Positions 40,363 through 52,600 of a stretch of DNA of 64,000 nt are shown in pieces (within the stretch, counting starts at the first letter, position 1; the number at the start of each line of letters is the position of its first letter). The DNA is from Eupeodes corollae (Eukaryota; Arthropoda; Insecta; Diptera; Syrphidae): NCBI RefSeq assembly GCF_945859685.1, contig NC_079147.1, forward strand, positions 17,587,289 through 17,651,288. The letters run 5' to 3'. A program made the translations under genes and the position numbers. A model generated the notes under the pieces. It was not told the origin of the DNA and searched no databases. It saw only the letters and a program-made list of their open reading frames with translations.

Positions 40363-40736
40363 AAGACCATGTTGTTGTGGTGCACTACCCCCTCACTTTA
40401 TTTTGAAGTCAAAATAAATCGCTATCTACCCAATTATATTTGAATCTATATTATTTTACCAATGAATAAAACAACACAAATTATTTTTATCGATGTTTAG
40501 TAAAAAAAAATGGACCACAACTTAAATGAGAAAAAAAAAACAGCTTAACTCAATTTTTTGATTTGCACTTTTAATTTGAAAAAAGGCTTGTACACGTCCA
40601 CACGTACCAACAACTAGCACCAGACTGAGATCCACTAACATTTTGGCGAAAGGCGCGTAAGATAATGTAAAGTTTACACTGATGTTACTGTCGGTATGTT
40701 AGATTTCGCCGTGGTGCATGGAGTACCACTGGTGCA

Positions 40737-41170
40737 ATGTCGACCATGTCACCCTACTTTGTAAAAATCATCCAAAGTTTTTTGTCCAATCGTTACCTTA
40801 GTGTTTTCGTCAACAACTGTTCGTCTAACTGTTATCAAACCAACTATGGTGTCCCGCAAGAATCAGTACCAGGTCCTTTACTGTACAATATTTATACTTC
40901 TGATATTCCTAGATTACCAGGTTGTTAGATAACCATATATGCAGATGATACAGGCATATTTTCATCGCATACATTTAGTCTTACCATTGAGACAAATTTA
41001 AAAACGGGATACACTAAATGGAAATAAAGCTGAGTGCTGACAAACTACAAGCCATCTTTTTTAGTAGAAAAAGAAAATCCTGTTTTCTACCAAGCGATCA
41101 ACTTACCGGTAATGATGTAAATGTTAAATGGGAATCAAGTGTGAAATATCTTGGTATTTATTAAGATCAA
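40737..41170 (+). pseudogene. jockey-like LINE scrap
   Basis: Plus-strand RT residues: VKIIQSFLSNRYLSVFVN, YQTNYGVPQESVPGPLLYNI (motif B'), TIYADDTGIFSSHTF (motif C, 40930-40970) and VKWESSVKYLGIY (41120-41160). A stop separates the two catalytic blocks, and both ends are truncated. Confidence 0.75.
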
Positions 41171-41319
41171 AAACTGACTTTCAGAGAACATTGTTGGAAT
41201 TGTTACCAACCAACGAAAAGAAACTTGTCGTTAACACCCACGATGAGGAGACAAAACACTTGAAATCCTTTGTGGCCAAGTTACAAACTTTATTAATGCA
41301 ATGCCCAAGGTCGCCAGTT

Positions 41320-44300
41320 TAACGACAGGTCTTTCGTAGACCCCCGTTTTGGTATGAACGAAAGCGCTGCGAACTTGTCCAGATGGAAGTTCGGATTTGC
41401 ACTACTCTGCCTTTAGGCCAGCAATTTCTTGGACTGTTTGGGTCTGTTGTAAGAACTATATTGCCCACTTGGATTAGATTCACTAATTTGAACCACTTGG
41501 CACGACGAGTAATTGTGGGAAGATACTCCCTTACCCAGCGCTTCCTAAGTGTTGTGCGAACTGATGTGACATTTGCCAATTCTTTTTTAGTACCCTGAAG
41601 TCATAGTCGAATACTGCTAGTGGTTTTGAACCACTCGACGATCCCAAGAGGAAATGGTTAGGAGTAAGAGCTTCCTCGTTTTTATTGTTGATCGGAATGT
41701 ACGTTAGAGCACTTGAGTTAACTATATTTTCTACTTCAATAAACATATTTCTGAGGAGTTCTTCCGAAGGATTTTTAGTTGGCATTATCTGATAAAATGT
41801 GTTTTTTACGGATCGAACAACTTCCTCCCATATGCGGCGATCCTGTGGGAATAAACTTCCATTTGGAGGTAGATGATGTGAATGCCTCTATAAGTTTATC
41901 TGTATTTAAGTTTTTAAAGGCTGCCTTCTCGCTCGGCTCCTACAAAATTTGTGCCGTTGTCGCTATAAATTTCGATTGGAGTTCCGCGGCGTCCGATGAA
42001 GTTTCGAAGTGCCATAATACAGGAGTCGGAGGTCAGCGAGTGCGCAATCTCTAGGTGGACCGCTCTTGTGGTTAGGCATGTTAACAGACCACCCCACTTT
42101 TCTTCTGTTCTTCGTAGGATAGTGATGTTCATTGGTCCAAAATAGTCTATTCCTAGGAAGGAAAACGGTCGACAAAATGAAGCAAGTCGCGCCGGGGGAA
42201 GCTGGGCCATTATGGGGTGACCCGGTTTAACCCTGTTGTTCTTGCACACCTGACAAAGCCGCCTGGCTTCTGCAACAGCAGCTCTCAGTTGACATATGTA
42301 TATGATACTTTTGTCGTAGTTCGTTCACGACTGTCTCATGATTTTGGTGGTTATAGCGGAAATGTACGTCCATGATAATTAAATGGGTAACCCGATGGTC
42401 TCTTTGAAGAATAATAGGTCTTTTCACGTTTTCGTCGACGTTTTCCAAATACTGGATTCTGGTACTTGCACGAATGATTCCATTTTCGTCTAGACACAGG
42501 CAGAGATTATAGAGCGTTCTTGAAGTCTTTATGAGTAATCGTTCTGCAGACTGAAGTTCTTGTTGTGATAGTAGTCCGTTAGTCTTTTCATATTTAAGTC
42601 TTTTGCTTAGTGTGTTGAAGACAAAACGGGAGATTTCGTTATAACGAAAAATATTATTTCGAGCAAAGGCGTGGACATTGATGAAGTACGCTTTGAGTTC
42701 TTCTTCCATGTTGCCTTCCTGCTGAGTTTCTTGAGGCCAACTGTCCGGATGTAACTTGAGGTAGTCGGGGCCGCTAAACCACCGACTCGTAGCTTTGAAT
42801 TCAGGATGCTTTTGCCACTTTGTTCCTTCGTCAGCCACGTTCATCTTCGTAAGAATTCAACGCCAATTGAATATATCGGTCAGGTCAAGGATTTCACTTA
42901 CTATGAAAGCTACAAATTGTCTGTACTTCCGGTGATCTGATCGAATCCAACTAAGAACGTTTTTAGAGTCTGACCTAAAAAAGGTTTTTGAAAATTGTAA
43001 GTAATGTGACTCCACTATGCACTTTGCGAAGCGTGCGCCTACAACTGCTGCCTGCAGTTCAAGTCATGGGTATTGAAAGACTTTTCAAAGGTGCCACTCT
43101 TGTCTTGCCACCGATAAGCGAACGCTCAACCATGTCAACTGTAAAAGTCTCACATAGTATACTGCCGCAGCAAATCCGTTCTCGCTGGCGTCAACAAAAA
43201 CATGTAACTGTTGTTCGGATTCTGGATTTAGGCTGTTAGTGATGTAGCATCGAGGAATTTTACCCATTTCAACCATTTAGTATACTTTGGACCCTTAATT
43301 TCTTCGTCCCAATCTATATTTGAGCGCCAGATGTCTTGTAAGAGAACCTTGATGTACATTAAAAAATGTGGTAGCAAGCCCAAAGGGTCAAATATCATCA
43401 TTAGGATCCTGAGCTCGTCCCGTTTCGTGGGGTGGCGACAGCCAAAGAGGAATTCAGTTTGACTTTCGTTGGTGGTTAACTTATATCTGAAACAATCAGA
43501 TGACGTACACCACCACATTCCTAGAACCTTTTCTGTGGTGAGTTCTACATCGACATTAAGATTCTTGCTAGTTGTGGGCTCAGTCTTCAACGCCTGGAGG
43601 ACTGAAGGTGAGTAGGAGATCCAGTTCCTTATTAAAAAACCGCCCTGGTTATGGACAAAGCGAATCTCTTTGGCAAGCCGGATCGCTTCTTCTTCCGTCG
43701 TTACGCTTCTTCTTCCGTCGTTACGCTGTCCGGCTCGCGGAAATGATTAGATGAACTCGTCAGCATTTTTGTTTTTGATAAATTAAACACAGCAAGGGGA
43801 ACATGTTGCTCCAAAGGTCATTACATTCATCACATATACATCTGGATCTTGTTCTTCACTTTTACTCCATAGAAATCTTTGGAAATTGCGATCTTCTTTT
43901 CGTATTTGAACCTGATGGAACATTTCCATAATATCACCGCATATTGCTATGCGATTTTCTCTGGCCTTGTATATAACAGAGTTGAGGGAAGTGAGTTGGT
44001 CTGGGCCTTTGAGTAGCAGTGAATTTAGTGATGCACCTTGGACTTTAGCTGCCGCATCCCACACGATCCTTAACTTTCCTGCTTTATTCTGATTTTGAAC
44101 AGGAAGTATCGGGAGGTACCAAGAACGGCAGTTTTCTTCAGATATTTCGTCAGAGAGTTTTCTAGCATACCCTTTGGTTATATACTCTTGAATTTTACTT
44201 TCAAGTTTGTCTGCTAAGAATGGCACACGTCTCATCCATTTGTGAAGACACAGCCTCTTTTTGGCCTCTTTTGGATATAGGCAGGCTGTTAGGTCAGACC

Positions 44301-45830
44301 TCCACAAAAGCGAGGTCTTAAACCGCCCATTCTTATGAATAGTATAGGTGTTCAGCAGATCTAATGCTCGTTTGACTTCTGTTGAAGGGATTATCTTTTG
44401 GATGTTTGAGGTTCCAAAATTATCGCTTACTACGAACTCTTTAACCAGGCGTTGTAATTCTTCAAAGTTGCATTCACAGCTATGGAAACTATGGTAATCA
44501 TAGTGACCGGCGTCATTGGAAGTTTTGTGTTCAGCCTTTGTATGTGAAAACTTTCATATGGTTTTCATATACAAAGGTTCAGCTTGACAGCCATGTACCA
44601 CCCACCCGAGGCGTGTTTTCGTTGCAACTAGTTGTTTCGAACTTCCTTCTTTATATCGAAGAGGCAGGCTCAACTTGGAATTGTTCAGACCTATAAGCAA
44701 TCTTGGAATCACACGTTGATATGATTGGGTTTTAAGTCCTCTCAAATGTTCATATTTTTGTTGCAAGTGGTTATTGATTGTTCTGGCAGTAACAAGTTCT
44801 CAACGGTGTGTACGTCCATAACACTGAACGTTCTGCATTCGAAGCTGTACCGGAGATTCGGAAAGAAATATTTTCAGAGTTGTTCTCGTACCTGTGATGG
44901 TTTCCAGTCCATTTTAAACAGAGTGGCTATGAGACTCCTTTCAAATTAAGCTTTTTAGCTATCTCTTCATAAATTAGCGAAAGAGAAGAGCCATCGTCAA
45001 GGAAGGCAAAGGTTTGAAGTTGGGTGTCTTTATGGTACAAGGTAACCGGCCCGATGCGAAAAAAAGTGTTGCTATTTTCGTTGCTGTGAGCATTAATGTC
45101 CATGTGCAAAACTCGACCAACCGTTGAAATTTCTTTGAGCTGGTCGTTTTCTTCGTTGTGCAGAAGTCGGTGATGTTTAAAGGTGCTGCCGTCTTTTCCA
45201 CAAACAGCGGTCGAGAGACACTTTCGACTGCTGTGTTTTCTTAAACATCGTCGACACAACTGGTTGTTTTTTACTGCTGACCATTTCAAGGTACGGGTGA
45301 GTTTTTGAAATTCTTTGCAATCAACAACCGATTCACAGTATCTGGTATGAGAACACTATTGGCAGCTTCGGCAAGATGATAGATCCATTTACTGAAATTA
45401 GAAAGGTTACACTCTGATATTTCTCGCTTGTATTTTGCCCAACCAAGGCGAATTGACGGAGGCATTTTATGTACGAGCCGATGTAGAATTGTTGCATTGT
45501 TCATATGAGCTACTAAACCAGTAGCTTCAATCCTTCAATGGTCGCGCAAAGATTTTGAACAATGAGAGCAAAGCTCACGAGGGTTTCCAGCTTTTCAGCT
45601 TTTGGAGCTCGTGCTGATTGTATCTTCTGAGTGAGTGTATGGATAACCAGTTCTGGATCGCTATACAACATTTTGAGCGTTGAGAGGACTCGAGGCACAC
45701 AGTTCGGCTGTATCAAGAGTCTTCGAACCGCTTCTAATGCTTTTCCTTTCAAAGCTCTTTGTAACCTCACCAGATTTTCTTCGTCTGTGAAAGCGCTAAG
45801 TTCAGTGCTTCGATGAAAATTAGATATGAA
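41320..45830 (-). pseudogene. BEL/Pao retrotransposon gag-pol, multiply frameshifted
   Basis: Nearly full-length polyprotein of a BEL/Pao LTR retrotransposon, read on minus in many short frames. Gag (DUF1759) lies at 45816-45510 (LQRALKGKALEAVRRLL) and 45504-45290 (ILHRLVHKMPPSIRLGW). A zinc knuckle (LCRRCLRKHSSRKC) is followed by aspartic protease (TFAFLDDGSSLSLI, 45020-44970), a GWVVHG block (44600) and RT (SWYLPILPVQNQNKAGKLRI, RIVWDAAAK, IAICGDIMEMFHQVQI; 44150-43900). The region with the RT YxDD motif has been lost near 43780. Next come FDPLGLLPHFLMYIKVLLQD (43400), an RNase H scrap (HVFVDASENGFAAAVY), integrase zinc-binding and core (FLGIDYFGPMN, TTRAVHLEI, IYSDNGTNFVGAE) and the C-terminal DUF5641 region (LTPNHFLLG, then KRWVREYLPT). 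No envelope gene; LTRs not identified. Confidence 0.9.
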
Positions 45831-46670
45831 AAACTTTTATCACTTTATTCAAGTTTTAAACAAATCGACATTGATATGAAGTTATAAGTGTGGCCTATTT
45901 TTGAGTAGTTTTTCAGTCAAATATCCAATTTGTTGACAGCTTAGTCCCTTCTGTCATCCAGGACTGCCAAAACGGCGGAAAGTTCTTCGTTAATTTTCTC
46001 AGATTTCCTATTTTATTCCGTTAAAATTTGATAAACTTAATATATTCACTTTGTTTATTATGATAATTTTAAGAAAAACAATTTTTAATTTTAAAAGTTA
46101 TTTTATATTTTTAAATAATAGGTACGTATTCATTAACAGTTAACTATCACATGCTATACACCAAACAAATAATATTTTATTTTTAATTTCTGTTTTTTCA
46201 TTGTTCAATAATATTTGAGTCCCTAACTATATTTTACAACATTTACTATTATCTAAATTATGTACTTTAAAAAAAAGAGAAAAATCAAATCAAAATTATT
46301 TAAAACTTTGAATTTGTAAAAAATGTACAATGGTGTTTTATGTATTAATTTTTAAATTCTAAAATCTAGTTACTGCTATTAAAATACTAAGTTTATAACT
46401 ATATTTAATATTATTTAATGTATGTTGGTGGTATATAATTGTTTTGTGTATTTAATGGAAGAACATTGAGAACACGTTTTTAATTTTAAATTTATTTTCT
46501 ACTTTCAGAGATTTAAATGCTGTAGGTATGATTTTAATTCTTTTTTTGTTGTTGTTTTTGTGGTTATATTTGGCCAAAATGCAGAATATTGAAAAATTTT
46601 CCTGCCGTTCCTAAGTTGGCTTTTTCAAGTTTCTGAAGGTTCACGGGAAGATCTATTTTATTATGATCCT
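45831..46670. other. gap; probable 3' UTR side of the TMEM86 gene
   Basis: AT-rich, with several TTTATT motifs (polyA signal on minus) between 46090 and 46500. No coding similarity. Part of it may be the 3' UTR of the minus-strand gene ending at 46671. Confidence 0.4.
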
Positions 46671-49600
46671 TTATTTTAAGTCTTGATCTCTAAATTTTCG
46701 AGATAGTTTCTTTGATCCTTTGGCTTTTTTAGATTTATAAACATCGCTTAGGGTACTAAGGGCAATGCAAAATTGGGCAGAATAATAAGTTAGCATGACG
46801 AAAACCTGAAAAGAAATAGAGGAACAAATTATGGTGGGAACTAAATTTTAAATTATTTGTATTTGACAAACCCTCGCATAAGGAAGGGGGTGCATGAACA
46901 TGGTCACCGAAATCAATGTATCCGAGATGACAAACAATACACTTCCGACTGCAGCAACTGTTGAAAGTGTACTCGATCTTTCCGTGGCTCTTACAATTGC
47001 ACGCCAGCACATTGTTGTCAATAGGAATGCGTATATTGGAAGTCCAATCTTGATGATGAAGCTGAGGGAACTGAAGATGTAGACTGTCACTGCAAATGAA
47101 GTTTAGGAGTATAAATAGAGTTCTTTAATCTAATGGAATATTAAGTACACTTACTTCCAGCTGCGATAACATACAATGGTATTCCAATACTAACTTTCCA
47201 AGGATTTAATTCAAAGGCTGATATGTAGAATACCTGAGCTAAGCCGAAAACTGCCATTCCATGAGGAAAATAGTCCAAATTAAGGAGGCTGTCTCCGATG
47301 CATGAGAAAAATAGCCCACTCAGAACCATTTGCGAGTAGTTGTACCTGTTAAAGAGATTAGTTTTTAAATACAAAGAGTTTCGTTAATGGTTTTTCAAAA
47401 TTTCTGTCCAGAGTCCATTTTCAAAATTTAAAGAGTAAATTTTTGGGAAGAAAAAGAATAACAACTTTTATATGAACTTACTCTATAGTGCATTTGAAAC
47501 CTTTCGAGACAACATAGACTCCAAGGGATATTATCGGAGCACATTTCAAAACTGTTGTTATTGTCGGATCTCCATTATCATCAACAAAAGCAAAGTATAA
47601 AACTAGGAAAATTATGAATGACGAAAACTTGTTAAGTTCATCAACAACCTGAAATGAAAAATATGTACACATTTAATATTAGAACTTATAAATAGAGTAA
47701 TATTTGTATGGAAGGCTTATAAGCGGAATACAATTGAGTTCAGGTTTTTGAAAGTAGCGATTACGCTGTCGTCACACTGTCCAATTTTTACACTGCCCTT
47801 TGAATTCGTAACCTTTTCGAATTTGGATCGATATACAATGCCTGTCAAAATTGTGAGTCTAACGTAATAATTTGACTACATAATTACTCCTGGATTAATT
47901 TTGTGAATTAAAAATTATTTTTTAACTTCCCATAGGAAGTTATTGTAATGGGTCCGATTTGTCAAATGGAAAATTTTGACATTTCTCGACATTTCAAGGT
48001 CCTTAGATTTTTAGAAAGATGCCTGTGCGTGCGTGTGTAAGTACGTTCGTACGTCCGTACGTTCGCGACGTTTTTTTCGTCGTCCATAGCTCAAGAACAA
48101 GAAGAGATATCGATTTCAAATAAATTTTGTTATACAGAAAATAAGGCAGAAAGATGCAGAAAGGGCTATGGTTTTTTTACCATAGCAGTTTGAAAAAAAG
48201 GTGGACATTTTAATTAGCCCTAAATATCTTACGAACCAAAAACGCTAGAGACTTGAATTAAATTTTATATAATATATTGTAACGTGATATCAAAGAAGTG
48301 TATTTTTTGAAAAAAATCCATTTAACGGTTTTTTTATAAATCAAAAAAACTGAAAAAAAATTTGTCACCTCTAAAATACGATTTCATCTCCAAAACCATT
48401 TTGTGCAACGGAGAATAATGTTTTTGACATCGGATTAAATTTTAAGAAAAATCGAATTGACAGTTTTTTTTATAAAAAATAAAAATCATTACTCAAAGTT
48501 GGTAAACATTGAATATCGATTTAAATATCTTTTCGAAAACTTGAAATTAAGGCTTCAAACTTATTTATCTAATAAGAAATATTGTTTTCAACATTCTGAA
48601 AAATGAAATCGAATTGACAGTTTTTTTTACAAAAAATAGAAACCTAAAAAAATTAATAAAAGTTGGTAAAAATTGATTTTCGACTCAAATATCTTTTCAA
48701 AACTTTGAGATATTGGCTTGAGTTTACTTTTATCTTTCAAAAAGTGTTGTGTTCAACATGCAGTAAAATTTTGAAAAAGATCGAATTGACAGTTTTTTTT
48801 ACAAAAAAAAACACTAAACAAAATGTTTAAAAGTTGGTAAAAATGGATTTTCAGTTCAAATATCTTTTCAAAACTTGTAGATATTGGATTTAAACTACTT
48901 TTATCTTTTAAAAAAATATTGTTGTTAACATTTAGTAAAATTTTGAAAAAATCGAATTGACAGTTTTTGTACAAAAAACTAAAAACCGAAAAAAAAATTT
49001 AACAAAAGTTGGTAAAAATTGATTTTCGACTCAAATATCTTTTAAACAATTTGAAATATTGGCTTCAAACAAATTTTATTTTATAAGATTTAGTGTTTTC
49101 AACATGTGATACAATTTAAAAAAAAACGAATTGACAGTTTTTTTTACAAAAAATAAAACTCTAAAAAAAACAATACTAAAACTTTTTAAAAATTTACTTT
49201 CGACTCAAATAGCTTTTCAAAAATTTAAAATATTGGCTTTAAACTTATTTAATTTCACAGAAAATACTGTTTTCGATATTCAGTAATTTTTATATCAAAA
49301 TCCAAAGGTCCGTTTTTTCATAAAAAATAAAATCTACAAAAAATAGTACACAAATTTGGTAAAAATTGATACGAGTACAAAAAGACAAACTTTTAAGCAA
49401 GACAAATCGACAGGCGGGATGGGAAGTTATCAGTGTGGGTCGCATCCCTGCCTCTTTTTTCTTCTTAGTCTTAAGTTTACAAATGTATTTAATGTACAAA
49501 AAAGTTAAAATATATTATATAAAATTTAATATATGTCTCTAGCGTTTTGGGTTCGTAAGATATTTAGGGTTAACCAAAATGTTCACCATTTTTCAAACTG

Positions 49601-52600
49601 CTATGGTAAAAAAACCAGCCACCCAATTTTTTTGAGAACCCTTTCTTGTTTGTAAACGGTGATTTCTTAAGAGCTTGAGAACTTTAAAAAAAAAAATGCA
49701 TAAAATTTGCAAAATCTCATCGATTCTTTATTTGAAACGTTAGATTGGTCTATGACATTTACTTTTTGAAGATAATTTCATTTAAATGTTGACTGCGGCT
49801 GCGTCTTAGGTGGTCCATTCGGAAAGTCCAATTTTAAGTAACTTTTTCGAGCATTTCGGCCGGAATAGCCCGAATTTCTTCGGAAATGTTGTCTTCCAAA
49901 GCTGGAATAGTTGCTGGCTTATTTGTGTAGACTTTAGACTTGACGTAGCCCCACAAAAAATAGTCTAAAGGCGTCAAATCGCATGATCTTGGTGGCCAAC
50001 TTACCGGTCCTTTCCTTGAGATGAATTGTTCTCCGAAGTTTTCCCTCAAAATGGACATAGAATCGCGAGCTGTGTGGCATGTAGCGCCATCTTGTTGAAA
50101 CCACATGTCAACCAAGTTCAGTTCTTCCATTTTTGGCAACTAAAAGTTTGTTAGCATTGAACGATAGCGATCGCCATTCGCCGTAACGTTGCGTCCAACA
50201 GCATCTTTGAAAAAATACGGTCCAATGATTCCACCAGCGTACAAACCACACCAAACAGTGCATTTTTCGGGATGCATGGGCAGTTCTTGAACGGCTTCTG
50301 GTTGCTCTTCACTCCAAATGCGGCAATTTTGCTTATTTACGTAGCCATTCAACCAGAAATGAGCCTCATAGCTGAACAAAATTTGTCGATAAAAAAGCGG
50401 ATTTTTTGCCAACTTTTCTAGGGCCCATTCACTGAAAATTCGACGTTGTGGCAGATCGTTCGGCTTCAGTTCTTGCACGAGCTGTATACGGTTTTACACC
50501 AAGATCTTTGGGTAAAATCTTCCATGTGGTCGAATAACACAAACCCAATTGCTGCGAACGGCGACGAATCGACATTTCACGGTCTTCAGCAACACTCTCA
50601 GAAACAGACGCAATATTCTCTTCTGTACGCACTGTACGCATTCGTGTGGTTGGTTTAATGTCCAATAAAGTAAACTGAGTGCGAAACTTGGTCACAATCG
50701 CATTAATTGTTTGCTCACTTGGTCGATTATGTAGACCATAAATCGGACGTAAAGCGCGAAACACATTTCGAACCGAACACTGATTTCGGTAATAAAATTC
50801 AATGATTTGCAAGCGTTGCTCGTTAGTAAGTCTATTCATGATGAAATGTCAAAGCATACTGAGCATCTTTCTCTTTGACACCATGTCTGAAATCCCGCGT
50901 TATCTGTCAAATACTAATGCATGAAAATCCTAACCTCAAAAAAATCACCCCTTATAACAACATTTATTTGAAGACGATATTTCTTCTGGTTTTTGAGCTA
51001 TGGACGATGAAAAAAACGTAGCGAGCGTACGGACGTACGAACGTACGTACACACGCACGCACAGACATCTTTCTAAAAATCTTTTATTTCGACTCTAGGG
51101 ACCTTGAAACGTCGAGAAATGTCAAAATTTTCAATTTGACAAATCGGACCCATTACAATAACTTCCTATGGGAAGTTATAAATGTTTTTGCAGACCAAAC
51201 GCTATGGTTATTTTTCTCATTTGAAGCTCTTTGGCCAGCATTTTATTATTAGTGGTATCAAAATTAAGTCTGCCTTTAGTTTTAATCAAAGTAAATAAAA
51301 AAAGTGATCCACTTAACAGCAGCTAAGCTTTGAGGAAGTATAATCAAGTTACATATAAACGAACTTAACTAAATTTCGAAAACAATATTCATTTAAACCG
51401 TTTAATGATAATCGACCTTTTTCCAAAATTCTGATATGTAAATTTTTGAGATGTTGAGCCATCTGTCAATAAATTGTGGAATGAATGCATTCAACGTGTG
51501 CATTCAAAGATAGTATTGGGTGCGTTCAATTAAATACATTTACCGTTTACAAAAAAGTATCTACTTTAGACATGTATTTTATTTTTGAGTCGAGTTTTTT
51601 TTTAGTTTCTTAAAAAAAGATACCAAATGGAATAAGAAATGACCATGTGACAAAGTAAGAAAATTATGACCAAATTTGGTCGTAAACCAAGCTGGCAACC
51701 GTGCTAAGAATTAGTTCTTAAGCATACTTGAACACTTAGCTTTTAGAATGCATACAAATTTGCTAGTTTACAAGGTGTGATCAAAAAGTAAGTTTAACTT
51801 TTTGAATTTCGCATTTTTGTTTGTGTTGGCACACATGACGCTATCATATGTTCACAGTTTTGACTATGAGCATATGTTGTTTTTAGACTTGACTTTGCGT
51901 ACTCGGCTTTTTTTCCTGTTGAAAATAAATTCGTTCCGAAATTGTTTACTTTTGAACAGAAGCATCACGGCATGAACATTGCCCAAGACATGTTGAACGA
52001 AGTCAATAATGTTCCTGATCTACTCAAAAGGGTTATAACTGATGGTCACGAATCATGGGTATATGGTTATGACGTCGAAACCAAAGCCCAATCATCCCAA
52101 TGGGAGAGTCCAGGAGAGCCAAAACCGAAAAGGGCACGCCAAGTTCGTTCTAATATGAAGATTTAAAAATAAACCTGTAAAATAAGTTTGTCTTCAAAGA
52201 TATAAATGCAATTTGATTGGTCTAAAAACCTGTGATTCATCCCAAGACACAACTCATCCTAGGATATCTCATCCAGAAAATAAAAAATACTTGAAAGCAT
52301 ATTTAACGAAAACAATTGTTTGTGTATTTAACTAGTTCGTTCAAAGCTTTTTCCTTTGGATAGCTTTATTTTAATTTTATATTAGAAGAACCAGGATGGA
52401 AAGTAAATTATCTGAAGATAAGAAAGAGGAAGAGCGTGTTACACGTATGTTTAAGTTGTGAAGCTATCGCCTATTGGTTGTGTAGTTAGGCAGTTGTCTA
52501 AAACGAATAAAGAATTGTTTATTGGCGTGCTCAGCCATGTTTATGATGATAATAAATAAATGTTATTAGCACGTAGAAGGTACTTACTACAATCCAATCA

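Larger units (their letters stand above)
37985..40725 (-). mobile_element. pogo/Tigger-like DNA transposon
   Basis: About 2.7 kb enclosing the pogo-like transposase. TACTCAATGCACCAC at 37985-37999 matches the complement of GTGGTGCATGGAGTA at 40711-40725 in 14 of 15 positions, so these are candidate terminal or subterminal inverted repeats. Further GGTGCAT/ATGCACC motifs lie at 40343-40386 and 40730. Exact outer ends and the TA duplication could not be fixed. Confidence 0.6.
49507..51177 (-). mobile_element. DINE-like copy D (truncated), split by a mariner
   Basis: A minus-strand copy lacking the monomers and 3' end. Its inner block is at 49507-49652 (TCTCTAGCGTTTTGGGTTCG, TTAGGGTTAACCAAAATG) and its 5' block at 50955-51177 (GAGCTATGGACGATGA, the CGTACGTACG microsatellite near 51040, TCCTATGGGAAGTT). 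The mariner at 49655-50952 separates them. It lies tail to tail with copy C, 46 bp apart. Confidence 0.85.

Noticed and set aside
41320..45830. Endogenous retrovirus
   Set aside because: Gag, protease and integrase motifs are BEL/Pao-type and no envelope frame is present.
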